From Rhodanobacter sp. C03 (lineage in GTDB: Bacteria > Pseudomonadota > Gammaproteobacteria > Xanthomonadales > Rhodanobacteraceae), in assembly GCF_002001175.1 (NCBI RefSeq), contig NZ_MUNT01000001.1:1178001-1242000 (forward strand): a stretch of DNA of 64,000 bases. The letters are read 5' to 3'. Position numbers and translations under genes: made by a program. Shown piece by piece: positions 8,678 to 20,089 of this stretch. Under the pieces are notes generated by a model. That model was given only the letters and a program-made list of their open reading frames with translations, had not been told where the DNA came from and did no database searches. How positions within the stretch are numbered: position 1 is the first letter of the stretch; the number at the start of each line of letters is the position of its first letter.

Positions 8678-10147
8678 TTACGGTTGGGGATGGTCGGCGT
8701 CGGTCCAGCTGTAGCGCACGGCATAGTCCAACGTGGCGTTGCCGTTGGCCGGCACCTCGACACGGAACTCCAGCGTATCCGGTGTCTGCTGGCTGGGCTT
8801 GCTACTGGAGGAAGTCAGCGTCCACTGCCTCCAGCGCGAGGGATGTTCGCGTATGGTCACTATGCGCGGATTGTCGCCTGCGTTGCTGAGGTTGATACGG
8901 AACGCTTCGTCCATGGTGCGGCCGGTCTTGTCCGCGTTGAAGCTGGTACGCGTCCGCTCGGCACGCAGATCGAATGCGGTACCCAGCGTGATCGTGGCGT
9001 CGCTGCCTTTCGGAGTGTCGTTGATGCGGCCTTCGCCGATGAACTGCGGTGTGCCGTTGCGGTCGGCGGTGAGTACGCGCAGATAGCCGGCCGGCAGGCT
9101 GTCGAACGCCTTCAGCTTCAGGGTGCTGATGATCGTGCTGCCGCCGCCCTGGCTGAAATCCTGGCTCAGGATCGGCTGCTGCGGCTGATAGCTGTTGCCG
9201 TTCTCGTACAGTGCGGTGCGCTCGCAATCCAGCGCGCGGCTCGCGTACAGCGGCACCTGGCTGACACTGCTGTCGGGCAGGTCGACCGCAGCGGGCAGCG
9301 TGTAGCTGCGGTAGTCACCGACGCTGTCCTGTTGCGGCATGTCGGCACTCGCCGCCTTGGCGTTGAAGCCGCGCGCCATCGCCATCATCGGACGTGGCGC
9401 TGATTCCTTGGCCATATTCGGCTCACCCGCAATCAGGGTCAGCTGCGCATCGCGCCAGTCACGGCCGCTGCGGTTGGCGATGCTGGCGCGCGATTCGAAC
9501 TGCATGCGACAGGTTGCGCCTGATTGCAGCGTCGCCACATAGGCGGCGCGCCAGCCGAGGCCGGAGGTGGGATAGCTGAGTACGGCCTTGGTCTGGCCTG
9601 CGCGTGCGGCATCCACCCGCAGGCTCAGGCTGGCGCCGGTCGGAAAATTCGCGCCGCTGGTGCGCACGGCCGCATAGTTGCTGACCAGGGTGGTGTTGCC
9701 GTTGTTATCGCGCACCAGCAGGCCATCACCCGCCCGCAGCATGGTGCCGCTGGCCAGCGACAGGCCGCCGGCGCCGAGAACGTCCACGGTGTGACCAGTC
9801 AATCCGGTCAACGCCGCGCTCGCTCCCTGCGCCAGCAGCAATCGTTGCGAGATCACCTTGGCATCGCCGCCAGGAAATCCCAGGGCCAGCGCTTCGGGAT
9901 CGATGAAGCCGGGCAGGTCGCCGATCACCACGTCGTGCGTGCCCGCGGCCAGGGTCAGCGCACGCTGTTCGCGCACTACCGCATAGCCATCATCGACATT
10001 GCCACCGCCGTTGCTGGCGTACAGCGCAGCACTGTCGCTACGGTACAGGGTGAGCGAGGTGGTGTCGGCGGCATGCGCCGTGGCGCCGGCCAGGGCGACA
10101 ACACAAGCGGCGGCGAGGGTGAGGGCGGTGCGATGTGCTGTCGTCAT
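8678..10147 (-). CDS. DUF4139 domain-containing exported protein
   Basis: A 489-residue secreted protein. It has a signal peptide (LTLAAACVVALAGATAHA) and a beta-rich body with the segments GLGWRAAYVATL and NRSGRDWRDAQLTLIAGEPN. These belong to the DUF4139 family, often annotated as mucoidy-inhibitor-like. Function is unknown. The ATG at 10147 (MTTAHRTALTL) gives a normal signal peptide; the listed upstream start at 10183 adds 12 residues without a leader character. It is downstream of the thioesterase gene on the same strand and directly upstream of the isomerase-like crotonase. Confidence 0.82.
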   Translation of the reverse strand: MTTAHRTALTLAAACVVALAGATAHAADTTSLTLYRSDSAALYASNGGGNVDDGYAVVREQRALTLAAGTHDVVIGDLPGFIDPEALALGFPGGDAKVISQRLLLAQGASAALTGLTGHTVDVLGAGGLSLASGTMLRAGDGLLVRDNNGNTTLVSNYAAVRTSGANFPTGASLSLRVDAARAGQTKAVLSYPTSGLGWRAAYVATLQSGATCRMQFESRASIANRSGRDWRDAQLTLIAGEPNMAKESAPRPMMAMARGFNAKAASADMPQQDSVGDYRSYTLPAAVDLPDSSVSQVPLYASRALDCERTALYENGNSYQPQQPILSQDFSQGGGSTIISTLKLKAFDSLPAGYLRVLTADRNGTPQFIGEGRINDTPKGSDATITLGTAFDLRAERTRTSFNADKTGRTMDEAFRINLSNAGDNPRIVTIREHPSRWRQWTLTSSSSKPSQQTPDTLEFRVEVPANGNATLDYAVRYSWTDADHPQP

Positions 10148-10238
10148 CGGGCGAATTCCATCGTGAGACCGGATCACCATCATAGCGACGGCGTGTGCAT
10201 GCCGTGCGTCGAGTCGGTCACTCTGTGCTGAGTGACGC

Positions 10239-10736
10239 TCAGCCGCCCGGGTGAACTGCGGCCGCCGCGCGGATCGTTGCAGGCAGTGACACCGGTTTGC
10301 CGGTGGCCGGGTTCATCCACACCATCACCACGTGGCCATCGCTGTACAAGCGGTTCGCGTCGTCGGCATCGACGATGCGATGGGCGATCGTCATCGAGCT
10401 GTTGCCCAACCGGGTGCAGCGCAACTCGATGTGCAAGGAAGCGGGCCATTCGATCGGGCGCCGGTACTGCAGTTCGCTGGCGGCCAGCACGGGCATCGAC
10501 TCCTCGCTGAACCAGTCGCGCACGTTCTGCAACCACTGCAGCCGCGCCTCTTCCAGATAGGTGAGGAAGTTGGAATTGTTGACGTGGTTGAACGCGTCGA
10601 GGTCACGCCAGCGCACGCCGAGCGATGCGACGTACAACGGAGTATCGCTGTTGGCTTTCGGCTCGGCCCCGGTGGCATCGTTCGCTACCGTGGCATCAGT
10701 CGGCTTGGCCTGCGTGGTGGACTTGCGTGGACTCAT
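10239..10736 (-). CDS. Acyl-CoA thioesterase, YbgC/4HBT hot-dog family
   Basis: A 165-residue hot-dog thioesterase. After a 45-residue low-complexity N-terminus comes the 4HBT signature [20 protein letters not shown], with the catalytic Asp in [10 protein letters not shown]. The family hydrolyses short or aromatic acyl-CoA thioesters. Its ATG overlaps the uvrA stop by 4 bases (ATGA), so it is translationally coupled behind uvrA. The coupling fixes the start and rules out the long frame that continues through uvrA. Substrate is unknown. Confidence 0.88.
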   Translation of the reverse strand: MSPRKSTTQAKPTDATVANDATGAEPKANSDTPLYVASLGVRWRDLDAFNHVNNSNFLTYLEEARLQWLQNVRDWFSEESMPVLAASELQYRRPIEWPASLHIELRCTRLGNSSMTIAHRIVDADDANRLYSDGHVVMVWMNPATGKPVSLPATIRAAAAVHPGG

Positions 10737-13672
10737 GAGCTTTTCTTCTTCCCGCTCCCGCGCATCGGCTTGTACTTGTCGGCCGAGGCGATGTGCTTGG
10801 TGGCAGCCTTGACGCGCTTGGGAGTGCCGGGCTTTTTCGGCTTGGCCGGTTTCAGGTGCGGCGCCAGGAAATGGCCGGTATGCGATTCGACGCTGGCCGC
10901 CACGGCTTCCGGGGTGCCGGCGACCAGGATGCGACCGCCACCGGCGCCACCTTCGGGACCGAGGTCGACGACCCAGTCGGCAGTCTTGATCACGTCGAGG
11001 TTGTGCTCGATCACCACCACGGTGTTGCCTTGATCGACCAGCTGATGCAGCACGTCGAGCAGCTGCTCGATGTCGTGGAAGTGCAGGCCGGTGGTGGGTT
11101 CGTCGAGGATGTACAGGGTGCGGCCGGTGTCGCGCTTGGACAGCTCCTTGGACAGCTTCACGCGTTGCGCCTCGCCACCGGACAGCGTGGTCGCGCTCTG
11201 ACCGAGCTTGATGTAATCGAGGCCCACGGCGCGCAAGGTGTCGAGCTTGCGCGCGATGGTCGGCACGTTCTCGAACAGCTTCAGCGCATCTTCCACCGTC
11301 ATGCCGAGCACGTCGGCAATCGTGTGGCCCTTGTAAAGAATTTCCAGCGTCTCGCGGTTGTAGCGCTTGCCGTGGCAGACGTCGCAGGGCACGTAGACGT
11401 CCGGCAGGAAATGCATCTCCACCTTGATCATGCCGTCGCCTTCGCAGGCCTCGCAGCGACCGCCGCGCACGTTGAAGCTGAAGCGGCCCGGCGTATAGCC
11501 GCGCGAACGCGCTTCCGGCACCTGCGCGAACATTTCGCGCAGCGGGGTGAACAGGCCGGTGTAGGTGGCAGGGTTGGAGCGCGGCGTGCGGCCGATCGGC
11601 GACTGGTCGATATCGACCACCTTGTCGAACAGCTCCATGCCTGCCACCGATTTGTACGCGGCCGGCTGCGTGCCGGCGCCATTCAATTCGGTGGCGGCGA
11701 GGCGGAACAAGGTGTCGTTGATCAGGGTCGACTTGCCGGAACCGGAGACGCCGGTGATGCAGGTGAACAGGCCAGCCGGAATCGCCAGGTCGACATTCTT
11801 CAGGTTGTTGCCACTGGCGCCTTTCAGATGCAGCCACGCATCGGCGTCGGCAGGCTGACGGCGCACGGCCGGCACTTCGATCGCGCGCGCGCCGGACAGG
11901 AACTGGCCGGTGACCGAACGCGGCGAATCGAGCATGTCCTGCACGGTGCCCTGCGCCACGATCTCGCCACCGTGCACGCCGGCACCGGGACCGATGTCGA
12001 GCACGTGGTCGGCCATGCGGATCGCGTCCTCGTCGTGCTCGACCACGATCACCGTGTTGCCGAGATCACGCAGACGCGTGAGCGTGCCGAGCAGGCGTTC
12101 GTTGTCGCGCTGATGCAAGCCGATCGAGGGTTCGTCCAGCACGTACATCACGCCGACCAGGCCGGCGCCGATCTGCGAGGCGAGGCGGATGCGCTGCGCT
12201 TCACCGCCGGAGAGGCTGTCCGCCTGCCGATCCAGAGTGAGGTAGTTCAGGCCCACATCGTTGAGGAAGGTCAGCCGTTCACGGATTTCCTTGACGATCT
12301 TCACCGCGATCTCGCCGCGCCAGCCGGCCAGCTTGAGATCGGCGAAAAACGCCAGTGCATCGTCGATCGAGCGGTGGGTCAGCGATGGCAGTGCATGATC
12401 GGCGACGAACACATTGCGTGCCGAGCGATTCAATCGCTGGCCTTCGCAGGCCGGGCAAGGCTGATCGCTGATGTATTTCGCCAGCTCCTCGCGCACTGCG
12501 GGCGATTCGGTTTCCTTGTAGCGCCGCTCCAGGTTCGGCAGGATGCCCTCGAACGCATGCTCGCGGGTGACCTTGCCGCCGCGCTCGGTGATGTAGCGGA
12601 ACGCGATCTTGTCCTTGCCGCTGCCGTACAGCACGGCCTTCTGGATGTCTGCCGGAAGCTTTTGCCACGGTGTGTCCACGTCGAAGCCGTAGTGCGCTGC
12701 CAGTGACAGGATCAGCTGGAAGTAGTGCGCATTGCGCCGATCCCAGCCGCGCACGGCGCCGTTGGACAACGGCAGTTCGGGATGGCCGACCACGCGCGTG
12801 GCGTCGAATACCTGGGTTACGCCCAGACCATCGCAGGACGGGCAGGCGCCGACCGGCGAGTTGAACGAGAACAGGCGCGGCTCCAGCTCCGGCAGCGAGT
12901 AGTCGCAGACCGGGCAGGAATAGCGCGAGGACAGCAATTGCTCCGGCGCTTTCGCATCGTCCATGTTGACCACGATCACCAGCCCGTCGCCGAGCCGCAA
13001 CGCGGTCTCGAACGATTCGGCCAGCCGCTGCTTGATATCGTCACGTGGGCGGAAGCGGTCGATCACCACCTCGATGGTGTGCTTCTGGCGCAAGGTCAAC
13101 GGCGGCACCGCGTCGAGATCGAACACGGTGCCGTCGACGCGGGCACGCACGAAGCCCTGCGCACGCAACTGGTCGAACACCTGCATGTGTTCGCCCTTGC
13201 GTTCGCGGATCACCGGCGCCAGCAGCATGAAGCGCTTCTCCGGGTCCAGCGCAAGCGTGGCGTCGACCATCTGGCTGACCGTCTGTGCCTCCAGCGGAAT
13301 GCCGTGGTCCGGGCAACGCGGCGTGCCGACGCGGGCATATAGCAGGCGCAGGTAGTCGTAGACCTCGGTGATCGTGCCCACGGTGGAGCGCGGGTTGTGC
13401 GAGGTGGATTTCTGCTCGATCGAGATCGCCGGCGACAGGCCTTCGATATGGTCGACGTCGGGCTTTTCCATCATCGACAGGAACTGCCGCGCGTAGGCCG
13501 ACAGCGACTCGACATAGCGTCGCTGTCCCTCGGCATAGATCGTGTCGAACGCCAGCGAGGACTTGCCGGAGCCGGACAGGCCGGTGATCACGATCAGCTT
13601 GTCGCGAGGCAGGTCGAGGTCGATGTTCTTGAGATTGTGCGTGCGTGCGCCGCGGATGCGTATGGTGTCCAT
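10733..13672 (-). CDS. uvrA: Excinuclease ABC subunit A
   Basis: UvrA is the damage-sensing ATPase of nucleotide excision repair. The 979-residue protein has two ABC ATPase modules. Walker A motifs are [12 protein letters not shown] near residue 32 and [13 protein letters not shown] in the second half; signature motifs are [12 protein letters not shown] and [12 protein letters not shown]. The zinc-binding cysteines occur as [17 protein letters not shown] and [19 protein letters not shown] Lys/Ser-rich tail (GSGKKKSS) is unusual but common in this order. I see no convincing LexA box in the 160-bp region upstream. Confidence 0.98.
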   Translation of the reverse strand: MDTIRIRGARTHNLKNIDLDLPRDKLIVITGLSGSGKSSLAFDTIYAEGQRRYVESLSAYARQFLSMMEKPDVDHIEGLSPAISIEQKSTSHNPRSTVGTITEVYDYLRLLYARVGTPRCPDHGIPLEAQTVSQMVDATLALDPEKRFMLLAPVIRERKGEHMQVFDQLRAQGFVRARVDGTVFDLDAVPPLTLRQKHTIEVVIDRFRPRDDIKQRLAESFETALRLGDGLVIVVNMDDAKAPEQLLSSRYSCPVCDYSLPELEPRLFSFNSPVGACPSCDGLGVTQVFDATRVVGHPELPLSNGAVRGWDRRNAHYFQLILSLAAHYGFDVDTPWQKLPADIQKAVLYGSGKDKIAFRYITERGGKVTREHAFEGILPNLERRYKETESPAVREELAKYISDQPCPACEGQRLNRSARNVFVADHALPSLTHRSIDDALAFFADLKLAGWRGEIAVKIVKEIRERLTFLNDVGLNYLTLDRQADSLSGGEAQRIRLASQIGAGLVGVMYVLDEPSIGLHQRDNERLLGTLTRLRDLGNTVIVVEHDEDAIRMADHVLDIGPGAGVHGGEIVAQGTVQDMLDSPRSVTGQFLSGARAIEVPAVRRQPADADAWLHLKGASGNNLKNVDLAIPAGLFTCITGVSGSGKSTLINDTLFRLAATELNGAGTQPAAYKSVAGMELFDKVVDIDQSPIGRTPRSNPATYTGLFTPLREMFAQVPEARSRGYTPGRFSFNVRGGRCEACEGDGMIKVEMHFLPDVYVPCDVCHGKRYNRETLEILYKGHTIADVLGMTVEDALKLFENVPTIARKLDTLRAVGLDYIKLGQSATTLSGGEAQRVKLSKELSKRDTGRTLYILDEPTTGLHFHDIEQLLDVLHQLVDQGNTVVVIEHNLDVIKTADWVVDLGPEGGAGGGRILVAGTPEAVAASVESHTGHFLAPHLKPAKPKKPGTPKRVKAATKHIASADKYKPMRGSGKKKSS

Positions 13673-13835
13673 TGCGCCGAGATATGGGGGAGAACCTTTA
13701 CTATACCAAGGAGTTTCGTTAGTTCATTGAAACAAATCGGCCGGATCAGTGGATGAGCGGTTTCCCTTGCTGCGATGGCTATGGCTAAATGCGCGTTTGC
13801 CGCCTGTTGCGGCATCGTCTGGAGGGGGAGTGGGG

Positions 13836-14357
13836 ATGATCAAGCGTAATCAGTGGATCGGGATCGCGGCAGGCGTGATGCTGGCATGTGGGGCAACCGG
13901 GCAGGCGATCGCAGCACAGCCCAGCGAGCAGCAGGTGCGCCAGCTGTTCGAGGTGATGCACATGAGCCAGATGTTCGGCCAGATGAACGCGCAAATGGCT
14001 GGTGTGATGGGACGGGCGGTGCCATGCGTACCGGCGGCCTACTGGCAGAATTTCATCGACGCCAGCGGTGCCCAGCAGCTGCTGGGCCGCATGGTGCCGG
14101 TCTATCAGAGCCATTTCACCGCCGAGGATGTCTCCGGTCTGCTGAAGTTCTACCAGTCGCCGCTGGGCCAGAAGGTGATCACACAGCTGCCGCTGACCAT
14201 GGCCGAGGGTATGAAGGTTGGCCAGCAATGGGGGCGCGAACGTGGCCAGGCGATGGTCCGGCAGTTGGAACAGAAAGGCACCCTGGACGCCAATGGACGC
14301 TGCCCGGCCAGTCCGGCAGCCACTGCGCCAGCCCCGCTGACGAAGCCCGCGCACTGA
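13836..14357 (+). CDS. DUF2059 domain-containing exported protein
   Basis: A 173-residue protein with a signal peptide (WIGIAAGVMLACGATGQAIAA) followed by the DUF2059 helical fold. Family features are QLFEVMHMSQMF, the FTAEDVSGLLKFYQSPLGQKVI segment and a Pro/Ala-rich end. DUF2059 proteins are periplasmic and uncharacterised. The ATG at 13836 is preceded by a strong GGAGGGGGAG, so the listed longer start is not needed. It is divergent from uvrA and upstream of the ribosomal protein operon, from which it is separated by a clear promoter. Confidence 0.86.
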   Translation: MIKRNQWIGIAAGVMLACGATGQAIAAQPSEQQVRQLFEVMHMSQMFGQMNAQMAGVMGRAVPCVPAAYWQNFIDASGAQQLLGRMVPVYQSHFTAEDVSGLLKFYQSPLGQKVITQLPLTMAEGMKVGQQWGRERGQAMVRQLEQKGTLDANGRCPASPAATAPAPLTKPAH

Positions 14358-14419
14358 TACGGTGAGCGCTGACGCGAGGCCAGAGCCCGGCGGGGTTGCG
14401 GGCGTGGCTTGGTCAGTAT

Positions 14420-14449
14420 TTGACCAGCGCTTCGGAAGATCGTTATAAT
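14420..14449 (+). promoter_or_regulatory. Sigma70 promoter of rplU-rpmA
   Basis: TTGACC at 14420-14425 and a perfect TATAAT at 14444-14449, with an 18-base spacer, lie 69 bases before the rplU start. The expected leader contains a small hairpin (about 14460-14483, GTCCC against GGGGTC) before the ribosome-binding region. I have not identified it as a known leader RNA. Confidence 0.75.
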
Positions 14450-14517
14450 CCGCGGTTCGTCAGTCCCTGTTTGGGGTCTGGCGATACCCAAGAGAATAAC
14501 GACAGAAGGGCATTCCC

Positions 14518-14832
14518 ATGAGTTACGCAGTCATCAAGACCGGTGGCAAGCAGTACCGTGTCATGCAGGGCGACGTCCTGCGCGTGGAGCTGTTGACCGC
14601 CGAAGAAGGCGCCACCATCAGCTTCGACCAGGTGTTGCTGGTCGGTACCGGCGAGTCGGTCACCGTTGGTGCGCCGGTTGTCGAAGGCGCCACCGTCAGC
14701 GCCACCGTTCGCAAGCACGGCCGTGCCGACAAGATCCGCATCATCAAATTCCGCCGACGCAAGCATTACAAGCGTCAGCAGGGTCACCGTCAGCATTTCA
14801 CCGAAATCGAGATCACGGGCATCAACGCCTGA
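14518..14832 (+). CDS. rplU: 50S ribosomal protein L21
   Basis: The 104-residue L21 protein of the large ribosomal subunit binds 23S rRNA. The characteristic start [15 protein letters not shown] and the C-terminal [20 protein letters not shown] basic stretch are intact, and the length is standard. It is the first gene of rplU-rpmA, with obgE following, the usual proteobacterial order. Confidence 0.99.
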   Translation: MSYAVIKTGGKQYRVMQGDVLRVELLTAEEGATISFDQVLLVGTGESVTVGAPVVEGATVSATVRKHGRADKIRIIKFRRRKHYKRQQGHRQHFTEIEITGINA

Positions 14833-14851
14833 GCAACTGGAGCACTAAGTC

Positions 14852-16299
<1,448 letters not shown>

Positions 16300-16302
16300 A
16301 GC

Positions 16303-16335
16303 GGCAAGTGTCGGCAGACTTGGCCGACACTTGCC
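16303..16335. terminator. Bidirectional hairpin between obgE and the carboxylase gene
   Basis: A perfect 13-bp inverted repeat (16303-16315 with 16323-16335) with a 7-base loop sits between the convergent stop codons. There is no long U run on either strand. Confidence 0.7.
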
Positions 16336-16341
16336 ATCTGG

Positions 16342-17949
16342 CTACATGCGGAAAACGCCGTAGCGCTGCGGCTCGATCGGTGCATTGAGTGACGCGGAGA
16401 TCGCCAGACCAAGTACGCGACGGGTGTCGACCGGGTCGATGATGCCGTCATCCCACAGCCGTGCGCTGGCGTAATAAGGATGACCCTGGCGTTCGTACTG
16501 GTCGCGGATCGGTGCCTTGAAGGCCTCTTCCTCTTCGGCACTCCACGTCTTGCCGGCAGCTTCGATGCCGTCACGCTTCACCGTGGCCAGCACACTTGCG
16601 GCCTGCTCGCCGCCCATCACGCTGATACGTGCGTTCGGCCACATCCACAGGAAGCGGGCGCCATAGGCGCGGCCGCACATCGCGTAATTGCCGGCGCCGA
16701 AACTGCCGCCGATCACCACGGTGAATTTCGGCACGTGCGAACAGGCCACCGCGGTGACCATCTTGGCGCCATCTTTCGCGATGCCGGCCTGCTCGTATTT
16801 CTTGCCGACCATGAAGCCGGTGATGTTCTGCAGGAACACCAGCGGCACATTGCGCTGGTTGCACAGCTCGATGAAGTGCGCGCCCTTGAGCGCGCTTTCG
16901 GCGAACAGGATGCCATTGTTGGCGATGATGCCCACCGGGTAGCCATGGATATGCGCGAAGCCGGTGACCAGAGTCTTGCCGTAGCGCGCCTTGAATTCGT
17001 GGAACTCGGAACCGTCGACGATGCGCGCGATGACCTCGCGGATATCGAACGGGCGACGGGTGTCCTGCGGGATCACCCCATACAGTTCTTCGGCCGGATA
17101 CTTCGGTTCGACCGGTGCACGCAACGCCAGCGGCATGTCCTTCTTGCGGTTGAGACTGGCGACGATGTCGCGCGCAATGCTGAGTGCATGCGCATCGTTC
17201 TCGGCATAGTGATCGGCCACGCCGGAGATGGACGTATGCACGTCCGCGCCACCCAGCGTCTCCGCATCCACCACCTCGCCGGTAGCTGCCTTCACCAGCG
17301 GTGGACCGCCGAGAAAGATCGTGCCCTGTTCACGCACGATGATCGTCTCGTCGCTCATCGCCGGCACATAGGCGCCGCCAGCGGTGCATGAGCCCATCAC
17401 CACCGCGATCTGCGGAATATTGAGCGATGACATGCGTGCCTGGTTGTAGAAAATCCGGCCGAAGTGCTCCTTGTCCGGAAACACCTCGTCCTGCAGCGGC
17501 AGGAACGCGCCACCGGAATCGACCAGGTAGACGCAGGGCAGGCGGTTCTCCAGCGCCACTTCCTGCGCACGCAGGTGCTTCTTCACGGTGATCGGGAAAT
17601 AGGTGCCACCCTTGACTGTGGCATCGTTGGCTACGACGACGACTTCGATCCCGTTGACCCTGCCGATGCCGGTGATGATGCCGGCGGCGGGCGCCGCATC
17701 GTCATACATGCCGTGGGCGGCCAGCGGCGACAGTTCCAGGAACGGTGAACCGGGATCGAGCAGGGCGCGGATGCGCTCGCGCGGCAGCAATTTGCCGCGG
17801 GCTGTGTGCTTGTCACGTGCCTTGGGGCCGCCACCTTCGGCGCTGCGGATCAGCTCGCGATGCAGGTCGTCCACCACATTGCGTAACTGCGCGCTGCTGG
17901 CCTGGAACTCGGGCGAACGGGAATCGATCTGCGAGGCGAGAATACTCAT
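16342..17949 (-). CDS. liuB: Acyl-CoA carboxylase carboxyltransferase, methylcrotonyl-CoA carboxylase beta-like
   Basis: A 535-residue biotin-dependent carboxyltransferase subunit. The two crotonase-like halves are visible, with [16 protein letters not shown] and [12 protein letters not shown] in the N half, and [22 protein letters not shown] and [13 protein letters not shown] in the C half. The latter pair is characteristic of 3-methylcrotonyl-CoA (leucine) or geranyl-CoA carboxylases rather than propionyl-CoA carboxylase. The biotin carboxylase/carrier (alpha) subunit expected next to it is absent on both sides and must lie elsewhere. With isovaleryl-CoA dehydrogenase at 36.5-37.7 kb, leucine degradation is the likeliest role. 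Confidence 0.88.
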   Translation of the reverse strand: MSILASQIDSRSPEFQASSAQLRNVVDDLHRELIRSAEGGGPKARDKHTARGKLLPRERIRALLDPGSPFLELSPLAAHGMYDDAAPAAGIITGIGRVNGIEVVVVANDATVKGGTYFPITVKKHLRAQEVALENRLPCVYLVDSGGAFLPLQDEVFPDKEHFGRIFYNQARMSSLNIPQIAVVMGSCTAGGAYVPAMSDETIIVREQGTIFLGGPPLVKAATGEVVDAETLGGADVHTSISGVADHYAENDAHALSIARDIVASLNRKKDMPLALRAPVEPKYPAEELYGVIPQDTRRPFDIREVIARIVDGSEFHEFKARYGKTLVTGFAHIHGYPVGIIANNGILFAESALKGAHFIELCNQRNVPLVFLQNITGFMVGKKYEQAGIAKDGAKMVTAVACSHVPKFTVVIGGSFGAGNYAMCGRAYGARFLWMWPNARISVMGGEQAASVLATVKRDGIEAAGKTWSAEEEEAFKAPIRDQYERQGHPYYASARLWDDGIIDPVDTRRVLGLAISASLNAPIEPQRYGVFRM

Positions 17950-18064
17950 AGGTGCGGGCTCATAGCTGCATGCTCATGGTTCGTGGCGATCAGCGTGGTC
18001 AAGCGCCAGATGATAGCCGTCGCTGCCATGTATCTGAACCGGCGCCGGTTGTCTTGCAGTCGGG

Positions 18065-18100
18065 CGAAAAAAAACCGGCCGCACAAGGCGGCCGGTTTTT
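18065..18100 (-). terminator. Intrinsic terminator of the Ala-rich lipoprotein gene
   Basis: The stem AAAACCGGCCGC with GCGGCCGGTTTT (about 18072-18099), with a 5-base loop, is flanked by A on the left and T on the right. It can terminate transcription in both directions; the lipoprotein gene ends 20 bp away on the minus strand. Confidence 0.9.
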
Positions 18101-18119
18101 CGGTTGCTGATGAAGGGGA

Positions 18120-18524
18120 TTAATGACCCGCCATCGCGTCCTTGGCCTTGGCCGCAGCATCCTTGGCGGCGCTGGCGGCATCCTTGGCAGCGTCAGCAGA
18201 CTTGCTGGCAGCGTCGGCAGCGTTGGTGGCGGCGCTCTTCATCGAGCTCATGGCACTGGCCGGAGCAGCAGCGGTCGAAGCCGGAGCAGCAGCGGTCGAG
18301 GCCGGGGCGGCAGCGGTGGAAGCCGGAGCAGCAGCGGTGGAAGCCGGAGCAGCGGCCGGAGCAGCAGCGGTCGCAGATGCAGCAGCCTGCTGTGCCGTAT
18401 CAGCAGCCTGCTGAGCGGTGTCAGCCGACTTCTGGGCGTCCTGCGCGGAATCCTGCGCGCCGTTGCTGCAAGCCGCCAGCAACGCGACGAGCGCGGAGGC
18501 GAGAAGGGTACGCGTAAACTTCAT
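18120..18524 (-). CDS. Alanine-rich lipoprotein with heptad repeats
   Basis: A 134-residue predicted lipoprotein. The signal peptide ends in a lipobox (ALLAAC). The mature part is almost entirely Ala with Gln, Asp, Lys and Ser, and divides into three stretches: DSAQDAQKSADTAQQAADT, a run of AAAPAST units, then Ala/Lys/Asp helices (SADAAKDAASAAKDAAAK). The last is amphipathic and coiled-coil-like, similar in style to Lpp or late-embryogenesis-type repeats. The ATG at 18524 starts the signal peptide. Function is unknown; an envelope spacer or stress protein is a guess. It has its own terminator. Confidence 0.75.
   Translation of the reverse strand: MKFTRTLLASALVALLAACSNGAQDSAQDAQKSADTAQQAADTAQQAAASATAAAPAAAPASTAAAPASTAAAPASTAAAPASTAAAPASAMSSMKSAATNAADAASKSADAAKDAASAAKDAAAKAKDAMAGH
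18259..18375. repeat. 21-bp tandem repeat in the lipoprotein gene
   Basis: Four adjacent 21-base units (18259-18342) that differ by a few third-position changes are followed by a 12-base partial unit and one further unit at 18355-18375. Each encodes the heptapeptide APASTAA (in register). Being a multiple of 3, copy-number change would not break the frame. Confidence 0.85.
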
Positions 18525-18684
18525 GGTGGATCTCCTATGCCGTGGAATGCCATTTGGCCGTGTATTAATAACGCTTTCGCGGAAATTGCGCCACATTTTT
18601 TATAATCGTGCTTCAGGGCGCATTAAACGCCGATTTAACCGGGCGTCATGTGCGGGGTAACGAAATGGGTATGGCGACCTGATT

Positions 18685-19869
18685 TCAGTCGATACATTCC
18701 ACCGCAATCGCCGTGGCCTCGCCACCGCCGATGCACAGGCTGGCAACGCCGCGCTTGAGACCACGCGTCTTCAAGGCATTAAGCAGGGTCACCACAAGGC
18801 GGGCGCCGCTGGCGCCGATAGGGTGACCCAGCGCGCAGGCACCGCCGTTGACGTTGAGCCTGTCGTGCGCAATGCCGAGTTCCTTCATCGGCGTCATCGC
18901 GACCACCGCGAACGCCTCGTTGACCTCGAACAGGTCGACATCGGCCACCTTCCAGCCGGCCTTGTCCAGCACCTTCTGGATCGCGCCGACCGGCGCGGTG
19001 GTGAACCACTCGGGCTCCTGCGCATGCGTGGCATGCGCGACGATGCGCGCCAGCGGTTTCAGACCGCGCTTGTTCGCGTCATCGGCCGACAGCAGCACCA
19101 GCGCAGCGGCACCGTCGGAGATGCTCGATGAGCTGGCCGCCGTAATAGTGCCGTTCTCCTTGCGGAAAGCGGCCTTCAGGGTCGGGATCTTGGCGATGTC
19201 GGAGCGACCCGGCTGCTCGTCGGTATCGACCAGCACATCACCCTTGCGACCGCTCACGGTGACCGCAGCGATTTCACCGGCGAACGCGCCGTTCTGCTGT
19301 GCGGCCTGCGCACGCTTGACCGACTCGATGGCGAACGCGTCCTGGTCCTCGCGGGTGAAATGGTATTTGTCGGCGCACAGTTCGCCGAACACGCCCATCG
19401 ACTTGCCGTCGTACGGATTGGTCAAACCATCCCATGCCATGTGGTCAATCAGCTGGCCGTCGCCATAACGGATGCCGGTACGTGCATTGACCATGTGCGG
19501 CGCGTTGGTCATCGACTCCATGCCGCCGGCTACCACGACGGTCGCCGAGCCAGCCTTGATCAGATCGTGCCCCAACATGATCGCCTTCATGCCCGATCCG
19601 CATACCTTGTTGATCGTGGTGCAGCCGACACTGGCCGGCAGGTCGGCGCCCAGGGTCGCCTGGCGCGCCGGCGCCTGGCCCAGGTTGGCCGGCAGCACGC
19701 AGCCCATGATTACCTCGCTGACATCGGCCGGCGCGACTCCGGACTGCTCTAGCGCAGCACGGATCGCGGTGGCACCCAGCTTCGTGGTGGGGACACCGGT
19801 GAACTGGCCAAGGAAGGAGCCGATGGCCGTGCGCTTGGCTCCGGCGATGACGACACTGAGATCCGACAT
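18685..19869 (-). CDS. Acetyl-CoA C-acyltransferase (thiolase)
   Basis: A 394-residue thiolase II type enzyme that condenses or splits acetoacetyl-CoA. The acyl-enzyme cysteine is in NKVCGSGMKA (about residue 89). The His is in NGGACALGHPIGASGAR and the second Cys is in LCIGGGEA near the end. Length and motifs fit biosynthetic/degradative acetyl-CoA acetyltransferases (AtoB/PhaA). The ATG at 19869 (MSDLSVV) has GGAGTT upstream and is preferred to the one four codons earlier. It is the only gene in its unit and fits the acyl-CoA degradation theme of the window. Confidence 0.94.
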   Translation of the reverse strand: MSDLSVVIAGAKRTAIGSFLGQFTGVPTTKLGATAIRAALEQSGVAPADVSEVIMGCVLPANLGQAPARQATLGADLPASVGCTTINKVCGSGMKAIMLGHDLIKAGSATVVVAGGMESMTNAPHMVNARTGIRYGDGQLIDHMAWDGLTNPYDGKSMGVFGELCADKYHFTREDQDAFAIESVKRAQAAQQNGAFAGEIAAVTVSGRKGDVLVDTDEQPGRSDIAKIPTLKAAFRKENGTITAASSSSISDGAAALVLLSADDANKRGLKPLARIVAHATHAQEPEWFTTAPVGAIQKVLDKAGWKVADVDLFEVNEAFAVVAMTPMKELGIAHDRLNVNGGACALGHPIGASGARLVVTLLNALKTRGLKRGVASLCIGGGEATAIAVECID

Positions 19870-20089
19870 GGGTAACTCCACTTGAAGACAGAAGGCGCGA
19901 ACGCCTGACAGATAACCCCGCGATTATCGCAGCCTGTCGCAAAATACGGCAAACCGTGCCGGCTCGGCGTCGGATACGTGTCGCGGGATATTTCATTGAA
20001 TTTTCGTTGTGTCAAGATGCGCACTGGGAGGCATCGCGACGTGTCCGGCACGCACGTGGTGCAGGGCTTGGACAGCATCGCGGGGGCGC

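Noticed and set aside
10793-12706. Long plus-strand frame opposite uvrA
   Set aside because: Antisense shadow with His/Arg/Ala-rich composition and no recognisable domain; uvrA motifs occupy the other strand.
13673-13835. LexA/SOS box upstream of uvrA
   Set aside because: No CTGT-N8-ACAG or TTAG-N6-TACTA type site is convincing in the divergent region; only AT-rich scraps around TATAGT were found.
18123-18605. Ser/Gly-rich forward frame over the Ala-rich lipoprotein gene
   Set aside because: Repeats look protein-like in several frames, but only the minus strand has a signal peptide with lipobox and a terminator.
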